From: Prevotella sp.
GTDB lineage: Bacteria > Bacteroidota > Bacteroidia > Bacteroidales > Bacteroidaceae
Direction: 5' to 3'
NCBI GenBank assembly: GCA_016291915.1
Contig: JAEEZP010000215.1
Coordinates: 1-21,954 of the forward strand
DNA: 21,954 nucleotides
The position numbers and the translations under genes were made by a program. Within the stretch, counting starts at the first letter, position 1. Every line of letters begins with the position of its first letter. Below, one piece after another: positions 7,488 through 15,679 of this stretch. The notes beneath the pieces were generated by a model. That model searched no databases. It was given only the letters and a program-made list of their open reading frames with translations, and had not been told where the DNA came from.

Positions 7488-8807
7488 TTACTTATTAAAA
7501 AGCGTCTCGCTCAGACTCTTCAAGGCACGTTTCTTATCGGTCATGCGGATCAGGAAGGAGATGTTGTAGTTGGAACCTCCGTAGGAGATCATACGTACAG
7601 GGATATTCTTCATCGCATCGGTGGCAAGGGTCTCAAAACCGATATTACTCCAGTCGAGATCACCCACAACGCATACGATACACATATCACTGTCAACGGT
7701 CACCGTGCCGTATTTCTTCAATTCATCGACGATCTCGTTCAGATGAGCGTTGTTGTCAATACTCATAGACACACCCACCTCACTGGTAGCCACCATGTCG
7801 ATAGCCGTCTGATAACTCTCGAAGATCTCGAAAACCTTGCGGAGAAAGCCCGTTGCCAACAGCATACGGCTGCTCTTGATCTTGATGGCCGTGATATTAT
7901 CCTTGGCAGCCACTGCCTTGATCTTACCTCTTACAGAGACATTGTCGATAATCGTACCGGGGGCATCGGGATCCATCGTGTTCTTCAGACGTACGGGGAT
8001 GCCGGCAAACTTCGCCGGTTGTACGCAGGTGGGGTGCAGGATCTTCGCTCCGAAATAGGCTAACTCGGCAGCTTCCTCGAAATGCAACTGTCGTACGGCC
8101 TCGGTATTATCCACCACACGGGGATCGTTGTTATGCATACCGTCGATATCCGTCCATATCTGTATCTCCTCAGCACGGATGGCAGCACCTACCAGCGATG
8201 CGGTATAGTCAGAACCGCCACGCAGCAGGTTGTCCACCTCACCATAGGCATTACGACAGATAAAGCCCTGTGTAACATACACTTTATGCCCTTCGTTCTC
8301 CTTCATGATGACCGACAGCTTCTCTTTGATATACGTCAGGTCGGGGTCGGCATTTTTGTCTGTACGCATAAACTCCAAGGCAGAGAGCAGCACAGCATCA
8401 AAACCTTTCTCCTGTAAGTAGTTCACAAACATGTTCGTGCTGATGATCTCACCCTGAGCGACAATGCTACGCTCCTCAAAACTGGTGAAGATATCCTTGG
8501 TGAAAGAACGGAGATATTCAAACTCTGCATCCAGGAACTCACGTGTCTTCTGCTTATAATCCTCCGTGTCGTATAATTCCTCCACATGTTGTCTGTACTT
8601 CTCTTCCAGACGGTTGATCACATCGTTGGCACCCTCAGGATTCTTCTTGTACAGGTAATTACTGATTTCAACAAGAGAGTTGGTCGTTCCTGACATCGCT
8701 GAGAGGACGACAAATACCGGTTCGTTGCTTCTGGTTACTAATTGTGATACGTTCTTCATACGCTCAGGAGAGCCTACGGAGGTACCACCGAATTTCATTA
8801 CTATCAT
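7488..8807 (-). CDS. lysC: Aspartate kinase (monofunctional)
   Basis: Phosphorylates L-aspartate, the entry step to lysine/diaminopimelate, threonine and methionine. The 439-residue protein has the kinase N-terminus KFGGTSVGS (5-13), RGGSDYTAS (196-204), WTDIDGMHNNDPR (218-230) and ELAYFGAKILHP (248-259). Two ACT-type regulatory domains lie from about residue 300, the usual site of feedback inhibition. There is no homoserine dehydrogenase domain, so it is a stand-alone kinase. Next to lysA it is probably the lysine-dedicated isozyme. The ATG at 8807 gives MIVMKF; Met4 is an alternative. I saw no recognisable lysine-responsive element in the A/T-rich leader. Confidence 0.95.
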   Translation of the reverse strand: MIVMKFGGTSVGSPERMKNVSQLVTRSNEPVFVVLSAMSGTTNSLVEISNYLYKKNPEGANDVINRLEEKYRQHVEELYDTEDYKQKTREFLDAEFEYLRSFTKDIFTSFEERSIVAQGEIISTNMFVNYLQEKGFDAVLLSALEFMRTDKNADPDLTYIKEKLSVIMKENEGHKVYVTQGFICRNAYGEVDNLLRGGSDYTASLVGAAIRAEEIQIWTDIDGMHNNDPRVVDNTEAVRQLHFEEAAELAYFGAKILHPTCVQPAKFAGIPVRLKNTMDPDAPGTIIDNVSVRGKIKAVAAKDNITAIKIKSSRMLLATGFLRKVFEIFESYQTAIDMVATSEVGVSMSIDNNAHLNEIVDELKKYGTVTVDSDMCIVCVVGDLDWSNIGFETLATDAMKNIPVRMISYGGSNYNISFLIRMTDKKRALKSLSETLFNK

Positions 8808-8882
8808 GTCGCTTATATTTTTATTTTTTATTATTTCGAATTATCGAGATGAACAGATTACCCTTTGAATGAAGATTTCTAG

Positions 8883-8940
8883 CCTTAAACCTTAAACCTT
8901 AAACCTTTAACCTTAAACCTTTACCCTTTAACCTTAAACC
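8883..8940. repeat. Eight-unit heptamer tandem repeat overlapping the ftsE stop codon
   Basis: Eight consecutive 7-nt units of CCTTAAA or one- or two-base variants, plus a final CC. Read on the minus strand it is a GGTTTAA-type array. The ftsE stop (TAA at 8936-8934) lies inside the last unit, so the array begins at the very end of the gene. Confidence 0.95.
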
Positions 8941-9644
8941 GACTCCGCATCTTCCGTCAGGTCCATCTTGTTATAGTCAGCCGTCACATCGGTGATGTTA
9001 CCGTCTTTACAACGATAGACGATGCCTGGCACCTGGTCGAGCATGGGGATATTATGGGTGGTCATCACCACGGCAGTGCCCGACATGCTGATATTTTTCA
9101 GAAGGTTGACAATCAGCGAGGCTGTCTCAGGGTCAAGGTTACCCGTCGGCTCATCGGCAATGATAATCCTCGGACTGTTGAGGATAGCCCTGGCAATGGC
9201 GATGCGCTGCTGCTCGCCACCCGACAGCTCATGGGGCATCTTGTCGCACTTCTCACTCATCTCTACCGCTTCCAGCACTTCGTCGATACGCTCCTTGATC
9301 TCGTCTTTCTTCTTCCATCCTGTGGCTTTCAGCACAAACTCCAGGTTTTTATAAACCGTACGGTCATGGAGCAACTGGAAGTCTTGGAAGATAATACCCA
9401 TCTCTCTTCGCAGTGCTGGGATATCCTTACGACGTATGGTCATCAGATCCCGTCCCAAGGCAGTGGCTTCCTCTGCCTCTTCGATATCCAACTCACAATA
9501 GAGGGTTTTCAGCAGGGAACTCTTGCCGGAGCCCACCTTACCGATGATATAGATAAACTCCCCCTCATCCACGTGGAAATCTATGCCGTCAAGCACACAT
9601 AAGTCTTCTTGACAAATCTTTACTTTCTTGTAATCAATCAACAT
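8934..9644 (-). CDS. ftsE: FtsE-like ABC transporter ATPase
   Basis: ATPase subunit that, with FtsX, controls cell-wall hydrolases at the division site in characterised bacteria. Counting from the ATG at 9644-9642 (236 residues): Walker A GKVGSGKS (35-42), Q-loop FQDFQLL (86-92), signature LSGGEQQ (140-146), Walker B IIIADEP (160-166) and the switch His in TTHN (195-198). ADEPTGNLDPET is typical of the FtsE/LolD group. The open frame could begin at 9698, but that would overlap hisIE by 43 nt; 9644 leaves an 11-nt gap and starts at the conserved region. No ftsX is in the window. It is last in the his run. LolD-type is the alternative call. Confidence 0.85.
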   Translation of the reverse strand: MLIDYKKVKICQEDLCVLDGIDFHVDEGEFIYIIGKVGSGKSSLLKTLYCELDIEEAEEATALGRDLMTIRRKDIPALRREMGIIFQDFQLLHDRTVYKNLEFVLKATGWKKKDEIKERIDEVLEAVEMSEKCDKMPHELSGGEQQRIAIARAILNSPRIIIADEPTGNLDPETASLIVNLLKNISMSGTAVVMTTHNIPMLDQVPGIVYRCKDGNITDVTADYNKMDLTEDAESV

Positions 9645-9655
9645 GGTCGTATATA

Positions 9656-10297
9656 TTATTGATGATTTGCTTTTTCCGTTCTGCGACGCTTGTCCCACTC
9701 CGGGTCGTGACGCTCCTGTAACTGTTGCGCCAAGTCTTCTATGCAGAGTCCTTCTTCGGTGAGCATCACAAGGAGATGATACAACAAGTCAGAACCTTCG
9801 TATATCACCTTCTCACGGTTGCCGTTGCAGGCTTCAATGATCGTTTCCACCGCTTCCTCACCTACCTTCTGAGCGATCTTGTTGATACCGTCTCGGAACA
9901 GTCGGGTGGTATAGCTGTTCTCAGGCATTTCCTCATGACGTTGCTCGATAAAACGCTGCAATTCTGACAGGAAGAGAATAGGGTTACGCTCATTCTTTTC
10001 CCCCCAGCAGGTATCCGTGCCGGTATGACAGGTAGGACCATCGGGGATAACCTTTACCAACAGTGTGTCGTTATCACAGTCAACGGCTATATTCACCAGA
10101 TGGAGGTAATGACCGGATGTCTCACCTTTCGTCCAAAGACACTGTCGGCTGCGGCTCCAGAACGTTACCTTCTTCGTTCGTAGGGTGATGTCCAACGCCT
10201 CACTGTTCATATATCCCAGCATCAGCACGTTCTTCGTCTCTGCATCTTGTATGATTGCAGGTACAAGACCGCCCGTCTTATCAAAATCAACATTCAT
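9656..10297 (-). CDS. hisIE: Bifunctional phosphoribosyl-AMP cyclohydrolase / phosphoribosyl-ATP pyrophosphatase
   Basis: Catalyses steps 2 and 3 of histidine synthesis: pyrophosphate removal from PR-ATP, then ring opening of PR-AMP. The 213-residue fusion has an N-terminal HisI domain with WSRSRQCLWTKGETSGH (47-63), metal-binding DCDND (73-77) and Cys90/Cys97 in PTCHTGTDTCW. The C-terminal HisE domain has VGEEAVETIIEA (145-156) and EGSDLLYHLLVML (167-179). Both domains look complete. It is separated from hisF by a 114-nt gap full of short repeats, so it may be on the same transcript or have its own start signal. The ftsE-like gene follows after 11 nt. Confidence 0.96.
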   Translation of the reverse strand: MNVDFDKTGGLVPAIIQDAETKNVLMLGYMNSEALDITLRTKKVTFWSRSRQCLWTKGETSGHYLHLVNIAVDCDNDTLLVKVIPDGPTCHTGTDTCWGEKNERNPILFLSELQRFIEQRHEEMPENSYTTRLFRDGINKIAQKVGEEAVETIIEACNGNREKVIYEGSDLLYHLLVMLTEEGLCIEDLAQQLQERHDPEWDKRRRTEKANHQ

Positions 10298-10333
10298 ATA
10301 TCATAATCTTTTTTTTCAATCCCGTTCTTACGT

Positions 10334-10405
10334 AAAACGTTAACGGGAACGATAACGTTAACAATATGCGCCCAACTATTAATTATTAACTATTAACTCT
10401 TAATT
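10334..10405. repeat. Short tandem repeats between hisF and hisIE
   Basis: Two low-complexity arrays: aaaacgttaacgggaac... at 10334-10362, sharing its hexamers with 5075-5100, and a ttaattattaactattaact run at 10375-10405, beginning 6 nt after the hisF stop on the minus strand. No coding potential was seen. Confidence 0.7.
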
Positions 10406-10411
10406 CACTTT

Positions 10412-11176
10412 CTAAACCCTCACATTGATTCCTTCACTCCGTAAGTATTCCTTCAGTTCGGGGATGGGGATCTCACCGAAGTGAAATACACTCGCTGCTA
10501 ATGCCGCATCAGCCTTACCGAGGAGGAAGGCATCACGGAAATGCTCTTTTTTCCCTGCTCCGCCACTGGCAATCACAGGGATGCTCAGGGCATCGGCCAG
10601 CATCGCTAACGTGTCGTTGGCAAATCCCGTCTTCACACCGTCGTGGTTCATGCTTGTGAACAGTATCTCACCAGCACCCCGGTCTTGGGCTTCTTTGGCC
10701 CAGTCAAGCAAACGCCGGTCAGTGCGTATCCTCCCGCCGTTCAGATAACAGTACCACCCATCATCATCCAGACGGGCATCAATGGTACAGACACATACCT
10801 GAGAACCGAAGTAGTTGCTTATCTCATTGATGAGCTGTGGGTTGCGAATAGCAGCAGAGTTGATGCTCACCTTGTCAGCACCGGCATTCAACAGTCGTTT
10901 TACATCGTCCAAGGCATTAATGCCGCCACCCACGGTAAAGGGGATGTTGATCTCGGCAGCCACACGTGTAACCATCTCTGTGAAGGTCTTCCTACCTTCA
11001 TGAGAGGCGGTGATATCGAGAAAAACCAGTTCGTCAGCACCTGCCTTGCTGTAGGCTTTGCCTAACACCACCGGATCACCGGCATGGCGCAAATCCACGA
11101 AGTTAGTGCCTTTCACTGTCTGCCCGTCTTTCACATCCAGACAGGGAATGATGCGTTTGGCCAAACCACCGCTCAT
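10412..11176 (-). CDS. hisF: Imidazole glycerol phosphate synthase, cyclase subunit
   Basis: With HisH it turns PRFAR plus ammonia into imidazole glycerol phosphate and AICAR. The 254-residue TIM barrel has the N-terminal [11 protein letters not shown] with catalytic Asp14 and CTIDAR with catalytic Asp133 (equivalent to Asp11 and Asp130 of the Thermotoga enzyme). Phosphate-binding segments are TVGGGI (81-86), TSMNHDG and IASGGAG. Length is normal. Its ATG overlaps the hisA TGA as ATGA, so translation is probably coupled. The partner subunit hisH is two genes upstream. Confidence 0.97.
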   Translation of the reverse strand: MSGGLAKRIIPCLDVKDGQTVKGTNFVDLRHAGDPVVLGKAYSKAGADELVFLDITASHEGRKTFTEMVTRVAAEINIPFTVGGGINALDDVKRLLNAGADKVSINSAAIRNPQLINEISNYFGSQVCVCTIDARLDDDGWYCYLNGGRIRTDRRLLDWAKEAQDRGAGEILFTSMNHDGVKTGFANDTLAMLADALSIPVIASGGAGKKEHFRDAFLLGKADAALAASVFHFGEIPIPELKEYLRSEGINVRV

Positions 11177-11913
11177 AGGCTTTCCTCCTTTCTGTTTTGT
11201 GAAGCGATCAGTGCCTTCAGATCGATCTTCCCTTCGTAGATGGCTTTGCCGAATACCACGGCAGGGATCCCACTCTCTTCCAGTGCATGGATATCATCGA
11301 TGCACGATACACCGCCGCTGGCTATCAGATGTAACTGTGGATAAATAGCCATAATCTCCCGGTATAATGACAGGGCAGGCCCCTGTAGCGTACCGTCGCA
11401 TGATATCTCTGTGCACAGCACGTTACGAACACCATGGTCGATAAATTCTTTCAAGAAAGGTATCAGCGGCTTTGCAGAATTTTCTTTCCATCCGTTGATG
11501 CTGATCATCCCCTGCCGCACATCAGCACCCAGGATCATCCTATCAGTACCAAAATCCTCCATCCATCGTATGAACCATTCCGGATGTGTCACGGCAATAC
11601 TGCCCACGGTAACCATGGAAGCTCCATTGTCGAAAGCCTGATACAGGTCGTCGTCACTCTTGATACCACCGCCGAAATCCACCGTCAACCGGGTTTGCCG
11701 CGTAATCTCCCGCAGCACCCCCACATTCACGATGTGGCGGTTTTTCGCCCCGTCGAGATCCACCACATGCAACCGTGTGAAGCCTAAAGCCTCGAAATGC
11801 TTGGCCACATCTACAGGATTGTCGTGGTAAACTGTCTTCCGGTCATAGTCCCCCTTCGTCAGACGAACACATTTCCCTTCAATGATGTCGATGGCTGGTA
11901 TCAGTTCTATCAT
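11173..11913 (-). CDS. hisA: ProFAR isomerase
   Basis: Isomerises ProFAR to PRFAR in histidine synthesis, making the substrate for HisHF. The 246-residue TIM barrel has [13 protein letters not shown] with catalytic Asp9 and the second acid, Asp131, in GADVR. Phosphate-binding segments are FGGGIKS (80-86) and [15 protein letters not shown] near 51-58 is typical. Its start is 2 nt after the hisH stop, and it overlaps hisF by 4 nt, giving a compact hisH-hisA-hisF unit. Confidence 0.97.
   Translation of the reverse strand: MIELIPAIDIIEGKCVRLTKGDYDRKTVYHDNPVDVAKHFEALGFTRLHVVDLDGAKNRHIVNVGVLREITRQTRLTVDFGGGIKSDDDLYQAFDNGASMVTVGSIAVTHPEWFIRWMEDFGTDRMILGADVRQGMISINGWKENSAKPLIPFLKEFIDHGVRNVLCTEISCDGTLQGPALSLYREIMAIYPQLHLIASGGVSCIDDIHALEESGIPAVVFGKAIYEGKIDLKALIASQNRKEESL
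11184..11190 (-). promoter_or_regulatory. Shine-Dalgarno-like site before hisF
   Basis: On the minus strand AAGGAGG precedes the hisF ATG by 7 nt. Such a strong match is uncommon in Bacteroidota. It also encodes the Lys-Glu near the HisA C-terminus, so coding constraint alone could explain it. Confidence 0.4.
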
Positions 11914-11915
11914 GC

Positions 11916-12512
11916 TTATAAATCCAAAAAGTTCTTTAAGATACGTGCCCCTACATCACCGCTTTTCTCGGGATGAAATTGACACGCATAGAAATTACCT
12001 TTCTGCAGCGAGGCAGAGTAGGGGAGAATATATTCTGTCGTGGCAATGGTGTCACTACATACCGGTACATAATAGCTGTGCACAAAATACACATAAGGAG
12101 CCTGTTGCACGTCAAAGCCGGCATACAACGGACTCTTCAGATCGTAAAGCGCATTCCATCCCATGGCAGGTACCTTGTCCTCATGGTGTTGCGGCCGAAA
12201 CCGCTTCACTTCCGCGTCGAAGATACCGATACAGGGCGTGTCACCCTCCTCAGAATGACGACAGAGCAGCTGCTGTCCCACACAGATACCCAAAACGGGC
12301 TGCGTCAGGCTGCGAATCACCTCATCCAAGCGACGCTCACGCAGATACTGCATGGCTGAGCGTGCCTCACCCTGACCGGGAAAGAGCACTTTATCAGCTT
12401 TCAACAGTTCTTCTGCCACATCGGTGAGCAACGGTTCGATGCCCATGCGATGCAGCGCATTCACCACGCTGTAGATATTCCCGGCATTGTATTTTACGAT
12501 TGCTACTCTCAT
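11916..12512 (-). CDS. hisH: Imidazole glycerol phosphate synthase, glutaminase subunit
   Basis: Class I glutamine amidotransferase that supplies ammonia to HisF. The 198-residue protein has its nucleophile Cys77 in LGICVGQQLL (74-83), with His180 and Glu182 in QFHPEKSGDVG completing the triad. The oxyanion-region sequence is LFPGQGEA (43-50); most HisH proteins read PGVG here, so the Gln is a small variation. It is first in the hisHAF unit, behind a TAnnTTTG promoter with a leader of roughly 15 nt. Confidence 0.96.
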   Translation of the reverse strand: MRVAIVKYNAGNIYSVVNALHRMGIEPLLTDVAEELLKADKVLFPGQGEARSAMQYLRERRLDEVIRSLTQPVLGICVGQQLLCRHSEEGDTPCIGIFDAEVKRFRPQHHEDKVPAMGWNALYDLKSPLYAGFDVQQAPYVYFVHSYYVPVCSDTIATTEYILPYSASLQKGNFYACQFHPEKSGDVGARILKNFLDL

Positions 12513-12532
12513 CTCTTGTTACTTTCAAGTTG

Positions 12533-12540
12533 CAAAGGTA
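12533..12540 (-). promoter_or_regulatory. Probable promoter -7 element for the his genes
   Basis: TACCTTTG on the minus strand is an exact TAnnTTTG match, 20 nt upstream of the hisH ATG. I found no good TTTG -33 element at the usual distance, so only the -7 part is supported. Confidence 0.5.
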
Positions 12541-12640
12541 GTCAAAAAAAATGAAATCCTTATTCTTTAGAATAAAAATATCAGGGGAAATGTTCTTTTT
12601 CTCCCTGTTATATGAGATTGAGCCCCTTGCCAAGGGCGTT

Positions 12641-14008
12641 TTAATGTTGTCTTTTTATCTGTATGAATCCCAGTCGGTGGGGAGAACCTTTTTTACCAAG
12701 TGAACGTATGATATACATTCCTTCAGGCACTTTCCGGATATCGACGGTAGTAGAGCGGTATGGCAGAAGGGCGATGGTACATCCCTGCAATGTCTCTACC
12801 ATCACGTAGTCGGCATCGAGGGTGGTTCCTTTCTCGGGCAATGTCATAGAATATCCGTCGCAAGCCAGCATCTGTGCAGGATGGTAGTGGGAGGTGTTGG
12901 CAGTGGATTCTTCTATTTGTTTGTTTTCCCAACAGGTAGGGAAATTAAAAATACGTAAGTAGTCATACAGTCCCTGTATATTGTCGAGAAGGAACTTTGC
13001 CCGGAAGAAACACTGTCCGAGTCCGAGGTTGCGGATAACGTTGAGTTGCCGTTTCACCTCATCAATTTTCCACTTTCCCTCTCGTGGGTCAAGGAAATAG
13101 ATACCCAGTCCGGCAGCAATGTCTTTGCCGTAACGGTTTTCAGACCAGTCGGCTGCAAACGGGTAAAAATTGTTTTCCTGAAAATACATCATGGGGTAGA
13201 GCTGGTCCATCAGTCCATCGCGTAGCCACGCCTGTGCTTCCTGACATACCGTATGATAAGCGTTCCATCCCTTGCTGCTGAAGCGTTGAAGATCACGATA
13301 TTTCCCTAAGGGTGAACAACTCATCTTCACCTGTGGGTTGATGGCTTTTACTCTATTGTGAATTTTTCTTACAATATTAGTGATATTTCTTCGCCCGGTA
13401 TTCTTGTCTGTTTTTGTCTTCCAGTTCTCCGGGTAACGGATATAGTCGAGATGAATACCATCGATGTTATAGTTTTTCGTTAATTCGGCACATATATCAC
13501 TAAGATAATCAGCTGTTTGTGATATCTCTGGATTCATGTATCCGTCGGGTCCTATCTTTAGGATTGCCTTTGGGAATTTCTGTCGCATGCGCTGACATCC
13601 TAAAGCATTCCATTTGCCCACCGGAAGGGTTACTACCCACGCGTGAATTTCCATTCCTCTTTTATGACATTCTTCGATGGCAAAACGCAGGGGATCATAC
13701 CCTGGACTCCTCCCCGGCACACCTGACATACACCCATCCCATGGTTCGTAGGCGGAGGGATAGATCACTGTTCCTCTAACCCTTGTCTGCAGTAGTATAG
13801 TGTTGATATTGATCTGCTGTAATTTATCCAGCATATCGGTAAAATCCTTTTTCTGCTTGTTGATTGTCTGTGTGTCACGGGCATAGTTGCGTGGCCAATC
13901 GATACCCCCTATGGTAGCTACCCACACAGCCCTTACTTCCTGTTGTGCGTACGATGTGGGGGAGAGTAATATATATAATAATGTTAAACAGAAGAGTCTT
14001 TTTCTCAT
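12641..14008 (-). CDS. Secreted GH10-like hydrolase (GHL10 / DUF187 family)
   Basis: A 455-residue exported protein. The signal peptide covers residues 1-21 (MRKRLFCLTLLYILL..., likely cut SYA|QQ). The barrel domain starts EVRAVWVATIGGIDWP (24-39), with LLQTRVRG near 72-79, IHAWV (121-125), the likely acid-bearing IDGIHLDYIRYP (182-193) and YPMMYF (271-276). This pattern is that of 'family 10 glycosylhydrolase' GHL10 proteins. Some relatives act on peptidoglycan-derived or other glycans; the substrate here is unknown. The last 40 residues (GMYIIRSLGKKG..., ending in Lys/Arg) look like a small beta-rich C-terminal module. The promoter is at 14029-14058, and the leader is about 15-20 nt. Confidence 0.85.
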   Translation of the reverse strand: MRKRLFCLTLLYILLSPTSYAQQEVRAVWVATIGGIDWPRNYARDTQTINKQKKDFTDMLDKLQQININTILLQTRVRGTVIYPSAYEPWDGCMSGVPGRSPGYDPLRFAIEECHKRGMEIHAWVVTLPVGKWNALGCQRMRQKFPKAILKIGPDGYMNPEISQTADYLSDICAELTKNYNIDGIHLDYIRYPENWKTKTDKNTGRRNITNIVRKIHNRVKAINPQVKMSCSPLGKYRDLQRFSSKGWNAYHTVCQEAQAWLRDGLMDQLYPMMYFQENNFYPFAADWSENRYGKDIAAGLGIYFLDPREGKWKIDEVKRQLNVIRNLGLGQCFFRAKFLLDNIQGLYDYLRIFNFPTCWENKQIEESTANTSHYHPAQMLACDGYSMTLPEKGTTLDADYVMVETLQGCTIALLPYRSTTVDIRKVPEGMYIIRSLGKKGSPHRLGFIQIKRQH

Positions 14009-14028
14009 TTTCTTTTATTTTTGGGCTA

Positions 14029-14058
14029 CAAAGTTACATTTTTTTTCTGTAATACAAA
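14029..14058 (-). promoter_or_regulatory. Promoter of the GHL10 hydrolase gene
   Basis: On the minus strand TTTG (14058-14055), 18 nt, then TAACTTTG (14036-14029): both elements of the Bacteroidota consensus match exactly. The -7 element ends 20 nt before the ATG. Confidence 0.65.
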
Positions 14059-14075
14059 GAAAAATACTATCTTTG
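14046..14075 (+). promoter_or_regulatory. Probable promoter of cstA and the plus-strand run
   Basis: TATCTTTG at 14068-14075 matches TAnnTTTG. TCTG at 14046-14049, 18 nt upstream, is a one-mismatch -33. It overlaps the divergent hydrolase promoter. The leader to the cstA ATG at 14183 would be about 100 nt. Confidence 0.55.
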
Positions 14076-14182
14076 CATTGTAAAAAAATATATTCTGCCT
14101 TGGCATCGTTGCCGTTGTCATGGCAGTTTTGAGGTTGAATTATTAAATATGTTCGGTTGACAGCAATAAAAAACAGATTCAA

Positions 14183-15637
14183 ATGATTACATTTATTATC
14201 AGTGTACTGGCTTTGGTAGTTGGTTATTTAGTGTATGGCAAGGTAGTGGAACGAATATTCGGTCCTGATGACCGTATTACTCCGGCTGTTGCCAAGGCTG
14301 ATGGCCTTGACTACATTGTCCTTCCCAATTGGAAGATTTTTATGATACAGTTTCTGAACATTGCGGGTACGGGTCCTATTTTCGGAGCTATTATGGGTGC
14401 GAAGTTCGGTCCGGTGGCTTATTTATGGATTGTGTTCGGTTGTATCTTTGCCGGTGCCACTCACGATTATCTGTCAGGTATGCTGTCGATGCGTCATGAT
14501 GGTGCAGGCCTGCCGGAGTTGATTGGTCATTATCTGGGTAAGACGACGAAGAGTGTGATGCTTTTCTTCACGGTCTTCCTGCTGATTATGGTGGGTACGG
14601 TCTTTGTGTATTCCCCTGCAGAGATCTTACACTCCATCGGTGGTTCCACCTTGATGTGGATCATCATCATCTTCTGTTATTACATTATTGCCACGATGAT
14701 GCCCATCGACAAGATTATCGGCAAGGTTTATCCGCTCTTTGCTTTCTCCCTGTTGTTCATGGCCGGTGCTTTGATGGTATGGCTTTTCATTCATTGGCCT
14801 ACCGTTCCTGAGCTGTGGACGAATTTCTATAATATGGGTAAGGCGACAGAGCCTGACAAATGGACTGATGCTATCTTCCCGGCGCTCTTTATCACGATTG
14901 CCTGTGGCGCTATTTCAGGTTTCCATGCCACACAGACCCCATTGATGGCTCGTTGTGTGAAGAGTGAGCGTATGGGAAGACCGATCTTCTATGGGGCTAT
15001 GATCACAGAGGGTGTCGTAGCACTTATCTGGGCTACTGTTTCAGCCTGGTTCTTCTATGGTGAGCCTTCTCCGGGATATGAGTTGATAGAGGCTGCTAAG
15101 AATGGTTTCCACACGTCTGCTCCGGCAGTGGTGAATCTGGTATGCAACGATTGGTTAGGAGTTGTGGGTGCTATTTTGGCCATGCTTGGTGTGGTGGCTG
15201 CTCCGATCACCTCCGGTGACACTGCTTTCCGTTCTGGTCGTTTAATTGTTGCTGAGGCGCTGAAGCTTGACCAGCATCCTATTCCCCATCGTCTGTATAT
15301 CTGCATCCCGATGTTCTTATTGTCTATTCTGTTGTTAGTATGGCAGATAGAGAATCCTGACGGTTTCAATACCATCTGGCAGTATTTCGGATGGTCGAAT
15401 CAGACACTGAGTGTGTTCACTTTATGGGCCATTACCGTTTACTTGGTACGTGTAAAGAAAGCTTTCATCATCACACTGCTTCCAGCCCTGTTTATGACGG
15501 TAGTATGTACCACATTCCTGATCGTCTCTCCCAATGCTTTAGGCTTGGATATGACAATGGGTTATGTCGTCGGTGCCTCTGCCTTGATCATTGCTTTGGC
15601 ATGGTTCTGCACATGGTATAAGAAAGTGAAGAGTTAA
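14183..15637 (+). CDS. cstA: Carbon-starvation CstA-family transporter, short form
   Basis: A 484-residue inner-membrane protein with more than ten hydrophobic segments. Typical CstA sequences are FLNIAGTGPIFGAIMGAKFG (57-76), GATHDYLSGMLSMRHDG, ACGAISGFHATQTPL and the later ITSGDTAFRSGR. E. coli CstA is about 700 residues and transports pyruvate and/or peptides; Bacteroidota forms are shorter, as here. Pyruvate or peptide uptake is therefore likely, but the substrate is not shown by the sequence. The TAA lies inside a 7-nt tandem repeat (15631-15645). The beta-barrel protein gene follows after 42 nt, probably on the same transcript. Confidence 0.92.
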   Translation: MITFIISVLALVVGYLVYGKVVERIFGPDDRITPAVAKADGLDYIVLPNWKIFMIQFLNIAGTGPIFGAIMGAKFGPVAYLWIVFGCIFAGATHDYLSGMLSMRHDGAGLPELIGHYLGKTTKSVMLFFTVFLLIMVGTVFVYSPAEILHSIGGSTLMWIIIIFCYYIIATMMPIDKIIGKVYPLFAFSLLFMAGALMVWLFIHWPTVPELWTNFYNMGKATEPDKWTDAIFPALFITIACGAISGFHATQTPLMARCVKSERMGRPIFYGAMITEGVVALIWATVSAWFFYGEPSPGYELIEAAKNGFHTSAPAVVNLVCNDWLGVVGAILAMLGVVAAPITSGDTAFRSGRLIVAEALKLDQHPIPHRLYICIPMFLLSILLLVWQIENPDGFNTIWQYFGWSNQTLSVFTLWAITVYLVRVKKAFIITLLPALFMTVVCTTFLIVSPNALGLDMTMGYVVGASALIIALAWFCTWYKKVKS

Positions 15638-15645
15638 GAGTTAAG
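15631..15645 (+). repeat. GAGTTAA tandem repeat containing the cstA stop codon
   Basis: Two copies of gagttaa (plus a following g) at 15631-15645. The first supplies the cstA TAA. It is similar in style to the arrays after ftsE, hisF and the GT2-like gene. Confidence 0.7.
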
Positions 15646-15679
15646 AATTTAAAAATAAATTATTAATATACATTTTATT

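Noticed and set aside
8808..8882. Lysine riboswitch or promoter in the lysC leader
   Set aside because: The leader is short and A/T-rich; I saw neither the multi-helix lysine aptamer nor a good TAnnTTTG match.
12621..12640. Hairpin-like 'agccccttgccaagggc' after the GHL10 hydrolase as its terminator
   Set aside because: The stem is short and imperfect, and no T-run follows on the minus strand, the direction in which the gene ends.
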